DNA from: Rickettsiales bacterium
GTDB taxonomy: Bacteria; Pseudomonadota; Alphaproteobacteria; Rs-D84
Direction of reading: 5' to 3'
Length of the DNA stretch: 62,109 nucleotides
NCBI GenBank assembly: GCA_031254335.1
Contig: JAIRUP010000005.1
Coordinates: 32,001-94,109, forward strand
Numbering within the stretch: the first letter of the stretch is position 1; every line of letters begins with the position of its first letter. The position numbers and the translations under genes are program-made. Under the pieces are notes generated by a model. That model was not told where the DNA came from. It saw only the letters and a program-made list of their open reading frames with translations, and did no database searches. This document shows positions 48,408-56,506 of the stretch, piece after piece.

Positions 48408-49119
48408 TATCCTTATCCTGGCGAGCGGCGGCGGTTCGAACGCCCGGGCCGTCGTCGAATACATTCAGAAAAGCAAATACAAGATGGTCGTGAATATGAT
48501 GGCCGCCTGCAATGTCCGGGAAGAAAAGGCGGCCGTGTATGGCCGCATGAAGAAGCTGGGTGTGAATACGGCCCATATCCCGAGCCCGGGTCAAGACTTT
48601 TCCAGCTTGCGCTTCCTTCTTGATTTTGGTTTTAACGGGTTGAAGTTCGACCTGATTGTCATGGCCGGATACATGCGGATTATTCCAGCGGACATAGCGG
48701 AAGAATACAATATATTGAATATACATCCAAGCGTTCTGCCCTTCGCGCACAAGGGAAGCATGGACGCGTATAAGGACGCTTTTGCCGCTGGCAGCGCGCG
48801 GACTGGCTGCACGGTTCACAGGGTGATCCCCGAAGTCGACGCCGGCCCCGTCCTTGCGCAAATCGGATTCGATATTCCGGACGAAATCATGCGCGCGGGG
48901 GATTTGGACCTTTTGAAACAGGTCGGCCTTGCGCACGAGCACGCGCTTTATCCGGAAATCGCCCTGCGCGAGGCGGCGGATTGCGAAGAGCCGCTGGATA
49001 TGTGGGCGGTTCAGAAACGGGCGCAGAATATATTGCTTGAAAGGCGGCTGCCTTTCACGAATACTTTGATTCCGGGAACGGGCGCGGTATTCAAGATATG
49101 GAACCAAAAGGGAAGATGA
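48400..49119 (+). CDS. purN: Phosphoribosylglycinamide formyltransferase
   Basis: Third step of purine synthesis, using 10-formyl-tetrahydrofolate. The 239-residue protein has LASGGGSNARA, the MAGYMRI strand, the catalytic Asn-His in ILNIHPSVLP and the downstream Asp in VDAGPVLAQ. About 40 residues longer than E. coli PurN, with a C-terminal extension. Overlaps gltX; no other purine genes are near. Confidence 0.9.
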   Translation: MINILILASGGGSNARAVVEYIQKSKYKMVVNMMAACNVREEKAAVYGRMKKLGVNTAHIPSPGQDFSSLRFLLDFGFNGLKFDLIVMAGYMRIIPADIAEEYNILNIHPSVLPFAHKGSMDAYKDAFAAGSARTGCTVHRVIPEVDAGPVLAQIGFDIPDEIMRAGDLDLLKQVGLAHEHALYPEIALREAADCEEPLDMWAVQKRAQNILLERRLPFTNTLIPGTGAVFKIWNQKGR

Positions 49120-49120
49120 T

Positions 49121-49858
49121 ATGGAAAAAATGAAAAAGCGGAAATTGAGGGAAATCAAAAAATCCGCCCGCGGCGGCGCGCTTCTGAAAGTCCTTCGCGC
49201 CAGCGGCCTGTTCCGCTGGGAGCGCGAGCCCGCCAAGTCCGAATGGGTCATGGACATCCTGACCCACGGAATCGGAATCGGCCTTGCGATAGCGGGCCTT
49301 TGCCTGCTTGTGGTTTTCGCCGCGATTAAGGGCGACCCGTGGGCGGTCGTGTCTTCGGCGATATTCGGCGCGACCATGTTCACGCTTTATTTCGGCAGCA
49401 CCATGTGCCACGCCACGATTGGCCAAAGGTCCGAAAGTTTTTTCGAGGTCTGGGATTCGGTCGCCATTTACGCGCTGATTGCGGGAACTTATACTCCGTT
49501 TCTTCTTGTTAATATGCGCGGCGCGCTTGGTTGGACGGTTTTCGGAATCCTTTGGGCAATCACGATTTTCGGTTCCATTATGAAAATCCGAAGCCCGAAA
49601 TATCAGCCCAGATGGCTCCCGCTGTTATACCTTGCGATGGGCTGGACGCTTCTCTTGATTCTGCCCAAGGTCTTGGCGGCGGTCCCGGTGCGCGGGCTTT
49701 GGTTCATGCTTGCGGGCGGCCTGTCGTATTCCATCGGAATCATATTCTATATGTGGCGGCGCATGAAGTTCAGCCACACGGTCTGGCACTTGTTCGTTGT
49801 CGGCGGAAGCGTGTCGTTCTTCTTCGCGGTGCTTTACGGTTCGATACTTGATTTATAA
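49121..49858 (+). CDS. Hemolysin III family membrane protein
   Basis: A 245-residue protein with a basic N-terminus and seven hydrophobic helices, of the hemolysin III/TrhA (PAQR) family. Conserved marks are STMCHA, SVAIYALIAGTYTPF and the final HTVWHLFVVGGS. The family includes regulators of membrane fluidity; the toxin name is historical. It starts one base after the purN stop. Confidence 0.85.
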   Translation: MEKMKKRKLREIKKSARGGALLKVLRASGLFRWEREPAKSEWVMDILTHGIGIGLAIAGLCLLVVFAAIKGDPWAVVSSAIFGATMFTLYFGSTMCHATIGQRSESFFEVWDSVAIYALIAGTYTPFLLVNMRGALGWTVFGILWAITIFGSIMKIRSPKYQPRWLPLLYLAMGWTLLLILPKVLAAVPVRGLWFMLAGGLSYSIGIIFYMWRRMKFSHTVWHLFVVGGSVSFFFAVLYGSILDL

Positions 49859-49871
49859 CAAAGGGGAAAAT

Positions 49872-50024
49872 ATGAGGAACATATTCGTATTGGTTTTGGG
49901 ATTGGCGATTTTGGGCGCATGCTGCAACTGCAAGTCGGAACCCATAGTGGAACAGAATAAAAAGCTGATTGTTCCGCCGAACATCGGGAAAATCGTCGAA
50001 GTCCCCGCAAAACCCGCGAAATGA
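49872..50024 (+). CDS. Small lipoprotein
   Basis: A 50-residue protein: a signal sequence with lipobox LGACCNC, then a short mature part ending VEVPAKPAK. AAGGGGAAAA precedes the ATG at 49872. Small lipoproteins of this size occur in many Gram-negatives without known role; I do not recognise this one. Confidence 0.6.
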   Translation: MRNIFVLVLGLAILGACCNCKSEPIVEQNKKLIVPPNIGKIVEVPAKPAK

Positions 50025-50041
50025 AAAACGCCGGGTGTTTT

Positions 50042-50521
50042 TTAATCTTTTAAGTATTTTTCGATTTCTCTGAATGCGCTGGAAATCTGCTTGAACTTTT
50101 CGGGGCCCGAACCCGCGCCGCTGTCGGGATGGTGCTTTTTCGCAAGCTCCAAATAAGCGGTCTTTATTGTTTTGATGTCCCGCGTTGGCCGGACGCCGAG
50201 AATGCCGAACGCCTTTGTTATGTCCCGCGGGAAATTGTCCTTGTTATACAGTTCCGCCGCGTCCGTCTTGCCGGACAGGATGTCGTTTATTATGTCCTTG
50301 TAATTCCTTCGCGCGCCGCTGCCTTCTATTTCGGACCCGAATGTTCTTTTCTCCCAGTCCTTCTCGATTTCCGCCTTGGTCATGCCCTTGTAGAAATCCC
50401 AGTTCTGGTTGTATTCCGCCGCGTGCTTTTTGCAGAAGTTCCAATAGCTTTTAAGAGTCCGGCTTTTCGGCGCGCGGCAGTCTGCGGCCGCATTGCAGTT
50501 CGGATGCTCGCATTTCTTCAT
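50042..50521 (-). CDS. J-domain protein
   Basis: A 159-residue protein with a C-terminal J domain (AFGILGVRPTRDIKTIK, then the HPD motif in KKHHPDSG, about residue 132), which stimulates DnaK. The N-terminal part has CEHPNC and C-R-A-P-K-S with FCKKH, a possible metal site (Cys/His) seen in a group of alphaproteobacterial J proteins. Start ATG at 50521 overlaps the xerD stop (ATGA). Confidence 0.82.
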   Translation of the reverse strand: MKKCEHPNCNAAADCRAPKSRTLKSYWNFCKKHAAEYNQNWDFYKGMTKAEIEKDWEKRTFGSEIEGSGARRNYKDIINDILSGKTDAAELYNKDNFPRDITKAFGILGVRPTRDIKTIKTAYLELAKKHHPDSGAGSGPEKFKQISSAFREIEKYLKD

Positions 50522-51408
50522 GGCCGCCCCTTCTTTTTTGCCAGGGGATGGTGCATATTGACGGCGGACTTCAATTTTTCCGGCATTACATGGGTATAGA
50601 TTTGGGTCGTGGAAATGTCCTCGTGCCCGAGCATGGTCTGGATTGCGCGAAGGTTCGCGCCGCCCGTGAGTAAGTGCGAGGCGAATGAATGGCGGAGGAC
50701 ATGCGGGCTTACCTTTGACGGCGAAATTCCGGCCATGACGGCGCATTTTTTAAGGATTTTGAAGAAGCCGTCCCGCGTCAGGTGTCCCGACGCGCCGATT
50801 CCGGGGAAAAGGAAAGGGGACGCCTTTTTGCCCGCGGGAAAGAACGCGGGGCGGACCTTCATGTATTCCTCTATGGCGTCCAGGGCGGTTTGGTGGATTG
50901 GGACCATTCGCTCTTTGCTGCCCTTGCCGCGGACCAGCAGCTTGTCCTTTAATATCGCGGCGACGGGAAGCCCCACAAGTTCCGAAACGCGAAGGCCCGA
51001 CGCATAAAGCATTTCTATCATGGCGCGCAGCCGTTTGGAATGGCCGATGTCGTCCGTCGCGCCGATTAATGCCTCTATGTCGTCTTCGGAAAGGTATTTG
51101 GGCAGGGCCTTTGTTCTTTTCGGAAGCTCGACCGACTGCATGGGATTCCTGTCCATCAGTTTTTCCGCATTCATGAATTTATAGAATTGGCGAAGCGCGG
51201 ACGCCTTGCGCGATATGCTGCTTGGCCGGACGCCGTCCCGGAAAAGGTTCATGAAATAGCTTTGAAGCTGCGGCCCCGCAATCATGGAAAGCTCTCCGCA
51301 TTTTTGCTCGGCGTCGGTCAGGTCCAGGTTGTATGAATAAATCGTGTTTCTCGCGCGGCCCTTTTCGGCCGACAGCATTTCAAGGAAAAGTTCGATATGG
51401 TTGCTCAT
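50518..51408 (-). CDS. xerD: Tyrosine recombinase XerD
   Basis: Resolves chromosome dimers at dif with XerC, under control of FtsK. The 296-residue protein has the SAM-like N-terminal domain and a complete catalytic set: Arg in SGLRVSEL, Lys in GKGSKER, HxxR in HVLRHSF, His in LGHED and Tyr in QIYTH. Length is right for XerD. No dif site was recognised in the window. Confidence 0.92.
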   Translation of the reverse strand: MSNHIELFLEMLSAEKGRARNTIYSYNLDLTDAEQKCGELSMIAGPQLQSYFMNLFRDGVRPSSISRKASALRQFYKFMNAEKLMDRNPMQSVELPKRTKALPKYLSEDDIEALIGATDDIGHSKRLRAMIEMLYASGLRVSELVGLPVAAILKDKLLVRGKGSKERMVPIHQTALDAIEEYMKVRPAFFPAGKKASPFLFPGIGASGHLTRDGFFKILKKCAVMAGISPSKVSPHVLRHSFASHLLTGGANLRAIQTMLGHEDISTTQIYTHVMPEKLKSAVNMHHPLAKKKGRP

Positions 51409-51424
51409 CTATTTTTATTTTTTT

Positions 51425-51469
51425 GGGGACCCCAAAAACCCGTCCTGTTATGGATTGGGTTTATGGGGA
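51425..51469 (+). repeat. GGGG-N-CCCC palindrome, copy 7
   Basis: Minimal member: GGGG-A-CCCC (51425-51433), then AAAAACCCGTCC, a six-base loop, GGATTGGGTTTAT and the GGGGA tail (51465-51469). The outer stem resembles copies 6 and 9 but the inner hairpins are missing. It lies upstream of xerD. Confidence 0.7.
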
Positions 51470-51474
51470 AAATT

Positions 51475-51606
51475 TTAGGGGAATAACACGACTTCCGTAA
51501 TATGCTCCGGCGCGGAAAAGCTGATGAGCATAAGCGCGATTATTCCGGCGATTATTCCAAGCAATATAAGCCTGTTCCGAATTGTGTGTTTCTTTTTTAA
51601 CGGCAT
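51475..51606 (-). CDS. Small membrane protein (43 residues)
   Basis: MPLKKKHTIRNR followed by one hydrophobic helix (LILLGIIAGIIALMLI) and a short polar end. The ATG at 51606 has AGGAGG seven bases upstream, one of the best ribosome-binding sites in the region, and is 10 bases after the lptG stop. This makes translation likely. Unknown family; a role with LptG or the envelope is only suggested by position. Confidence 0.6.
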   Translation of the reverse strand: MPLKKKHTIRNRLILLGIIAGIIALMLISFSAPEHITEVVLFP

Positions 51607-51616
51607 TTCTGCCTCC

Positions 51617-52693
51617 TTAGTTCTTGTTGAAAGATAGGATGTATGTAAGCGAGAAAAACGCGATGGCGAGCGGCGGCATGGCCACGGCCACCCATGGCGG
51701 AAGCATTCCCGCGCTTCCCATGCTTCCGAACAGGTTGATTGTGAAATAAAGTATGAAGCTTACCAGGATTCCCATGCTGATTTTAAGGCCGAACGAATGG
51801 AACCTGCGCGCGCGGGTCTGCGAGAACGCCATCCCGAGCGCAACCATCGCCATAAGGGTCAGCGGCATGAAGAGCAGGCTTAGAAGCTGGACCAGATGCG
51901 GCCTGTTGTTCATGCCCATTTTGGAAAGGCTTTGGACGAATTCGGGCAGGTCCCAGAATGAAATCTCGGCCGGCTTCATATACCGTTCCCGCAGGTTTTG
52001 CAGGGTTATGTTTGACGGGATTCTGAATTTCTCGGCCCGGGGCATGCCGTCCATTCCATAGACCGCGACCAAGTCGCCGCCGCTGGAAAACTCGCCGTCC
52101 GAGAGAAGCAGGGTCGGAATTTGCGCGCGGGATACTTCGGTGCTTCCCTTTTTTTGGACTATGACCGTGGCGTCCGTGAATCCGGCGGTGTCCTGCCATA
52201 TGTCGAGGCGGCTTGCGCGGACTATCGTGCGGGATTCCCCGGTGTTTTCGGTAAGCCATATTTTTCCGTCGACCGTGTTGGTGTATGCGCTGCTTGCGCC
52301 CGATATATGCCTGCTGAAACTAATCGAGAGCGGATTTAATACGGTTGTGGCGAATATGCCGACCACGGCCGCCGAAAGCGCGACGGGCCTCATGATTCTA
52401 AGCGGGGACAGCCCCGCGCTTTGGATGATTACCATTTCCGAAGACCTGATAAGCTGGTATGTCATCAAAAGGACCGCAAGGAATACGACCAGCGGCAGAA
52501 AAAGCGGAGTCCATTCCAGAAGTTTGGAAATCGCCGCCGCGAACGCGCCGCCCGCGGTTTCCGCCCGGCCCAGTTCCTCGACGAAGGATATGGAAAGGAT
52601 TACGGCGGATACGATAAGCAGCACCAGGCCCAGGCTTTTCATGAACTTGCCGGACAAAAGCCGCGAAATTATGGTGCGCCAATGGATAATCAT
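51617..52693 (-). CDS. lptG: LPS export permease LptG/LptF
   Basis: A 358-residue protein of the YjgP/YjgQ family that lifts lipopolysaccharide from the inner membrane with LptB2C. Six membrane helices flank a periplasmic beta-jellyroll (about 125-235). Motifs such as VVFLAVLLMTYQLIRSSEMV are typical. Only one permease gene is present here; the partner must be elsewhere. LptG is more likely than LptF but this is not certain. Confidence 0.85.
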   Translation of the reverse strand: MIIHWRTIISRLLSGKFMKSLGLVLLIVSAVILSISFVEELGRAETAGGAFAAAISKLLEWTPLFLPLVVFLAVLLMTYQLIRSSEMVIIQSAGLSPLRIMRPVALSAAVVGIFATTVLNPLSISFSRHISGASSAYTNTVDGKIWLTENTGESRTIVRASRLDIWQDTAGFTDATVIVQKKGSTEVSRAQIPTLLLSDGEFSSGGDLVAVYGMDGMPRAEKFRIPSNITLQNLRERYMKPAEISFWDLPEFVQSLSKMGMNNRPHLVQLLSLLFMPLTLMAMVALGMAFSQTRARRFHSFGLKISMGILVSFILYFTINLFGSMGSAGMLPPWVAVAMPPLAIAFFSLTYILSFNKN

Positions 52694-52696
52694 TTC

Positions 52697-53407
52697 TCAA
52701 TATTTCTCGAAGTGGAGGTTGCCGCCGGGGTTTTGCGCGTTTGCCTCGGCGAATCCCAAATCCTTGAACTTCATGACGAAGTCGTCGACCATTTCCGGCC
52801 CGCCGCATATTATTATGTGCGTCCCGTCGCTTGGGTCCGGGTCGTGTATCATGGGATTGAAGACCGGATTTTCGAACACGCTGGAAAGGCGGCCCTGGTG
52901 GCCGTTCCAGGGTTCCCGCGACGCGACTTGGACAAGCGTCAGGTTCTTGTCCTGTATATTTCCGAATTCCTCGCGGAATCCCAAATCCGCCGCGAAGCGC
53001 GCGCCGTTGAGAAGAGTAATTTTCCTTGTTTTAAGCGCGCCCGAATCCAGGATGGACTTCATCATGGCGATTCCCGTCCCGGTCCCGATTAAAAGCAGCG
53101 GCGCGCCCGCCGGAATCTCGGACAGCCTTATATGCCCGAAGGCGCGCGGCATGATGTCGATTTCATCCCCCTCGGCCAGTTTCCAAAGTTTCGGGGTCAG
53201 CTGCCCGTCTTTGACGAGTATTATTATGAATTCCAAATAATCCTTGTCCGGCGAGCTTGCGATTGTATAGGCCCGCTTGACGCCGTCCAGTTCCAGCATG
53301 GCGAATTGTCCGGGCTGGAAATCGAATATTCCCTCGAAGGGCCTTATTCTGAAAATTCTTATGCCGGGCGTCTGTTCCTTTACCGATATTATGCTCGCGT
53401 TTGCCAT
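52697..53407 (-). CDS. Ferredoxin/flavodoxin-NADP reductase-like
   Basis: A 236-residue FAD enzyme. The FAD motif RAYTIASSP (about 46-54) and the nucleotide motif LLIGTGTGIAM, CGGPEMVDDF are intact. The C-terminus ends NLHFEKY, a pattern of bacterial Fpr-type reductases. The likely role is electron exchange between NADP(H) and ferredoxin or flavodoxin, which could feed NrdG. It is upstream of lptG with a 3-bp gap. Confidence 0.82.
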   Translation of the reverse strand: MANASIISVKEQTPGIRIFRIRPFEGIFDFQPGQFAMLELDGVKRAYTIASSPDKDYLEFIIILVKDGQLTPKLWKLAEGDEIDIMPRAFGHIRLSEIPAGAPLLLIGTGTGIAMMKSILDSGALKTRKITLLNGARFAADLGFREEFGNIQDKNLTLVQVASREPWNGHQGRLSSVFENPVFNPMIHDPDPSDGTHIIICGGPEMVDDFVMKFKDLGFAEANAQNPGGNLHFEKY

Positions 53408-53421
53408 GTATAATCCCTGTA

Positions 53422-53450
53422 TTGACTTAGATACGCCATTTTATTATATT
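53422..53450 (+). promoter_or_regulatory. Promoter of greA
   Basis: TTGACT (53422-53427), 17-bp spacer, TATATT (53445-53450). The start of transcription would be near 53457, about 30 bases before the greA ATG. Confidence 0.6.
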
Positions 53451-53487
53451 CTTTATGGAAATTCAATGAAATACTGGGGTTTGTAAG

Positions 53488-53955
53488 ATGGCTAGACCAA
53501 TATCGCAGGCAGGAATGGACGCCCTTCGCGCCGAACTTGGGAATCTTAAAGATTTCGAGAGGCCGCCCGTCATGCTTGCCGTCCAGGCCGCTCGGGACTT
53601 GGGCGACCTTAAAGAAAACGACGAATACCAGTCCGCCCGCTCGCGCCAAAGGCTTATAGACAGGCGGATTCGCGAGCTGGAATGCCTTATAAAGGATTCC
53701 CGCGTCATGGATATTTGCGGGATTGTAGGGGACGCGGTCGTCTTCGGAGCCGTTGTGGAGTTGGAGGACGAGGCTGGCAGGCGGGTTTCCTACCAGCTGT
53801 TGAGCGACACGGAATCCGACATAGCGGCGGGAAAAATCTCGGTATCCAGCCCCATCGGCCGCGCGCTTCTTGGAAAAAAGAAGGGCGATTTAGTGGAAAT
53901 CAATGTCCCGAGCGGAAAAAGGGAATTTGAGATAATTTCGGTTAAATTCGCCTAA
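53488..53955 (+). CDS. greA: Transcription elongation factor GreA
   Basis: Rescues backtracked RNA polymerase by stimulating transcript cleavage. The 155-residue protein has the N-terminal coiled-coil with the acidic tip DLGDLKENDEY (Asp and Glu of the catalytic tip kept) and the C-terminal FKBP-like domain (VVFGAVVELEDEAG, SSPIGRALLGKKKGD). The ribosome-binding site is weak. It begins the plus-strand run that leads to mutL. Confidence 0.93.
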   Translation: MARPISQAGMDALRAELGNLKDFERPPVMLAVQAARDLGDLKENDEYQSARSRQRLIDRRIRELECLIKDSRVMDICGIVGDAVVFGAVVELEDEAGRRVSYQLLSDTESDIAAGKISVSSPIGRALLGKKKGDLVEINVPSGKREFEIISVKFA

Positions 53956-53965
53956 GGGGGCCGAT

Positions 53966-54736
53966 ATGGACCTTACTTATTTAAGGAAGCAATCCGATTT
54001 CGTATCCGACCTTTCCTTGAAGGATTTGGCGAAGGTCCGCGGCATGGCGTTGCTGCGCCCGTTCTGCGGCGCGGTTTTCGACTGGTCCTTCGTCCGCATA
54101 AATTCCGAGGCCCTGTCTGCGCTGGATAAATCGGTTAATCCCGACGCGCCGCTTATGGCCGAGAATGATTTTAATTTCGGGCCGTCGCCCGAATTCGCCG
54201 ACATGGTCGTTCAAGGCGGCGGCTGTATAAAGGATTATATCGCTCTGATTCCGCTTCATAAAAGAAGCCTGGCCCGCGTGGATTTCGACATCCCGCCGCG
54301 CTCGGGCGCGGTTCTCGTCCGGGTTCATTCGGATAATTGGTTCGAATCTTTGGCGCGGGTCGTGCGCCATGCGTCGACCGCGGACTTTTTCGATGGTTTC
54401 AAGGCGGCCGCTCTTTCCCTGCCGCACCGCTCTTTGGCGCAGTTCCTTTTTTGGGAGCTTTGCGTCCGCAAAAGCGAATTCGTTCGCAGCGGCCGAAAAG
54501 TTTATGATTGGCCGTCCGATTCCCCGAGTCTTGTTTTCGCGGCCGATAAGGACGCGGCGGCCGAGCTTCTTGAAAATTCATTCGGGGATAAATCCATCGC
54601 GCTGGCAATCGGCGCATTGAATGTTTCCGAATGGATTTTTGCGAACGAATTCGCGAAATCGTTCCTTGGGGAAAATCTGAAACCGGGCAAACTTGTTCCA
54701 AAGGACATAATATCGGGGTGGAAAAATGACGGTTAG
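53966..54736 (+). CDS. Protein of unknown function
   Basis: A 256-residue soluble protein without signal peptide or membrane helix; I do not recognise it. It has an aromatic-rich middle (DNWFESLARVV), a FLFWELC segment and a C-terminal WIFANEFAKSFLG helix. AAGGGGG precedes the ATG. It overlaps mutL by 11 bp in another frame and follows greA by 10 bp, so it is co-translated with a repair operon. Confidence 0.7.
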   Translation: MDLTYLRKQSDFVSDLSLKDLAKVRGMALLRPFCGAVFDWSFVRINSEALSALDKSVNPDAPLMAENDFNFGPSPEFADMVVQGGGCIKDYIALIPLHKRSLARVDFDIPPRSGAVLVRVHSDNWFESLARVVRHASTADFFDGFKAAALSLPHRSLAQFLFWELCVRKSEFVRSGRKVYDWPSDSPSLVFAADKDAAAELLENSFGDKSIALAIGALNVSEWIFANEFAKSFLGENLKPGKLVPKDIISGWKNDG

Positions 54737-56399
54737 GGTTTTGGAAAGCAATCTTGTGAATCAAATCGCCGCAGGCGAGGTGGTGGAGCGTCCCGCGTCC
54801 GTCGTAAAGGAGCTTGTCGAGAATTCTTTGGACGCCGGAGCCGACCAAATCGAAGTCAATATTTTGGACGGTGGCCGGACCCTGATTGCGGTGTCGGACA
54901 ACGGCGTCGGAATGGCGGAATCCGACCTTGAAAAATGCGTCATGAGGCACGCGACGAGCAAGCTTCCCGAAGGCGATTTGACCGATATAAAAACTCATGG
55001 TTTTCGGGGCGAGGCTTTGCCCTCAATCGCGTCCGTTTCCGACATGACTATATCGACATTTCATGACGGGGTCGGCCTTAAATTGGATTGCGCGAATATG
55101 AAGATTTCTCCAAGTCCCATTCTTAAAGGGACGGCCGTCCGGGTGGAGAATCTTTTTATGAAAACACCCGCCCGTTTGAAATTTTTGCGGAGCGACCGGT
55201 TCGAGATTGCCGCAGCGCGCGAAGTCGTGGCCCGGCTCGCCCTGTCGCGCCCGGATGTCGGATTCGCATTCAACGACAGGGAAAGGTTCTCTAAGAATCA
55301 GTCCGTCTACGACCGCATGATTGCCGTCGTCGGAAGGGACGCCGAGGGCAAAATGAGGGCGGTGGACGCGTCCGATTCCGGGCTAAGGATTCATGGCTTC
55401 GTGTCCGCCCCAACCTTCCGCCGGGCGAGCGCGCTGGACCAATTTTTGTTCGTGAACGGCCGCCCGGTAAAGGACAAGGTTTTGGTCGGGGCCCTTCGCG
55501 CCGCCTTTTACGATGTCATGTCCGCGAGGGAGTTCCCGGTCGCCGTCCTTTACCTTGAACTGCCGCCCAAAGATGTCGATGTCAATGTCAGCCCCGCCAA
55601 AACCGAGGTCCATTTTTTGGAGCCGGGCCGCGTCCGCAGCCTGATTGTCCGGGCTGTTAGAGCTGCTATTGCAGAGCCTTTAACCGCAAACCAAGGGGCC
55701 CCCGTCAGACAGCCCTTTATCGGCTTGTCTGACGGGGATTCTCCCGGTTTTTTCGTGAAAATGCCGGAGATTGAAAATAGCTTCCAAACTATCGAAAAAG
55801 CCGGGGAAATGCCGGAGGCAAACCCCGGATTCGACCTTCCCCTGGGCCGCGCCGTCGGCCAAATCATGAGCAAATACATCCTGGCCGAGAATAAAAACGG
55901 GCTTGTCATAGTGGACCAGCACGCCGCCCACGAAAGACTGGTTTATGAGCGGCTTCGAGCCCATAAAATGCCGACCCAGCCGCTTCTGGTTCCTCGGGTT
56001 GTGGACCTTCGCCCCGATTTTACCGAGGCTGTTCTGTCTGTTTCGGGCGAACTTGCGGCGTCCGGCCTTGTTATCGAGGGTTTCGGCAATGCGTCCCTGG
56101 TCATACGCGAAATTCCCGCCGGGTGGGAGCTTGATTGGGAGGCCCTTCTGAGAACCGTGGCGGAAGAAGTTCGGGACAAGGGCGCGTCCGTCGCCTTGGA
56201 GGAAAGGCTGCATTTGAAGCTGGCGAATTTCGCGTGCCATCGTTCGGTCCGAACGGGCCGGAAATTGAGTTTGGACGAAATGAACGCCCTTCTTCGGGAC
56301 ATAGAGGCGACCGAGCGCGCCGGTCAGTGCAATCACGGACGCCCCGTCTGGAAGGAGACGAAATTGTCCGAGCTTGACGCTCTTTTCGAGAGAGTTTAA
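54726..56399 (+). CDS. mutL: DNA mismatch repair protein MutL
   Basis: The 557-residue protein has the GHKL ATPase (ELVENSLDAGA, DNGVGM, GFRGEAL) and a C-terminal domain with the endonuclease motif DQHAAHERLVYER (about 396), ACHRSVRTGRKL and QCNHGRP (about 533). It is therefore the nicking type of MutL found in organisms without MutH. The linker (about 330-370) is short and residues 324-338 are encoded by a palindromic repeat. mutS is not in the window. Confidence 0.95.
   Translation: MTVRVLESNLVNQIAAGEVVERPASVVKELVENSLDAGADQIEVNILDGGRTLIAVSDNGVGMAESDLEKCVMRHATSKLPEGDLTDIKTHGFRGEALPSIASVSDMTISTFHDGVGLKLDCANMKISPSPILKGTAVRVENLFMKTPARLKFLRSDRFEIAAAREVVARLALSRPDVGFAFNDRERFSKNQSVYDRMIAVVGRDAEGKMRAVDASDSGLRIHGFVSAPTFRRASALDQFLFVNGRPVKDKVLVGALRAAFYDVMSAREFPVAVLYLELPPKDVDVNVSPAKTEVHFLEPGRVRSLIVRAVRAAIAEPLTANQGAPVRQPFIGLSDGDSPGFFVKMPEIENSFQTIEKAGEMPEANPGFDLPLGRAVGQIMSKYILAENKNGLVIVDQHAAHERLVYERLRAHKMPTQPLLVPRVVDLRPDFTEAVLSVSGELAASGLVIEGFGNASLVIREIPAGWELDWEALLRTVAEEVRDKGASVALEERLHLKLANFACHRSVRTGRKLSLDEMNALLRDIEATERAGQCNHGRPVWKETKLSELDALFERV
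55695..55738 (+). repeat. GGGG-N-CCCC palindrome, copy 8, in mutL
   Basis: Head GGGGCCCCC (55695-55703), stem CCCGTCAGACA (55701-55711) with TGTCTGACGGG (55726-55736) and an inner GCC/GGC, tail GGGGA. The 11-bp stem is perfect. The insert is in frame and falls in the linker between the two domains of MutL. Confidence 0.75.
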
Positions 56400-56415
56400 T
56401 ATGAAAGAAAAAAAT

Positions 56416-56506
56416 GGGGCTCCCGTAAATCCACCGAAGCCGAGCCTGCGTATTGCGGGCGAAGCGCGCATGGAGCAGGCGGGCGTTAAGGATGGATTTA
56501 TGGGGA
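56416..56506 (+). repeat. GGGG-N-CCCC palindrome, copy 9, before recJ
   Basis: Head GGGG-C-TCCC (56416-56424), outer stem GTAAATCCACC with GGATGGATTTAT, an inner GCCTGC/GCAGGC stem (about 56445 and 56475) and the tail GGGGA (56502-56506). It aligns with copy 6 over its whole length. It fills the mutL-recJ gap; the ATG of recJ at 56500 lies within its right end. Confidence 0.7.

Noticed and set aside
50518-51408. Phage or integron integrase in place of XerD
   Set aside because: Length, complete catalytic set and lack of extra domains fit the housekeeping XerD; no cassette or attachment repeats are adjacent.
56401-56499. recJ start at 56401 giving a 33-residue extension
   Set aside because: The extension consists of the palindromic repeat, and the usual RecJ N-terminus with AAGGA in front begins at 56500. 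Not fully excluded.
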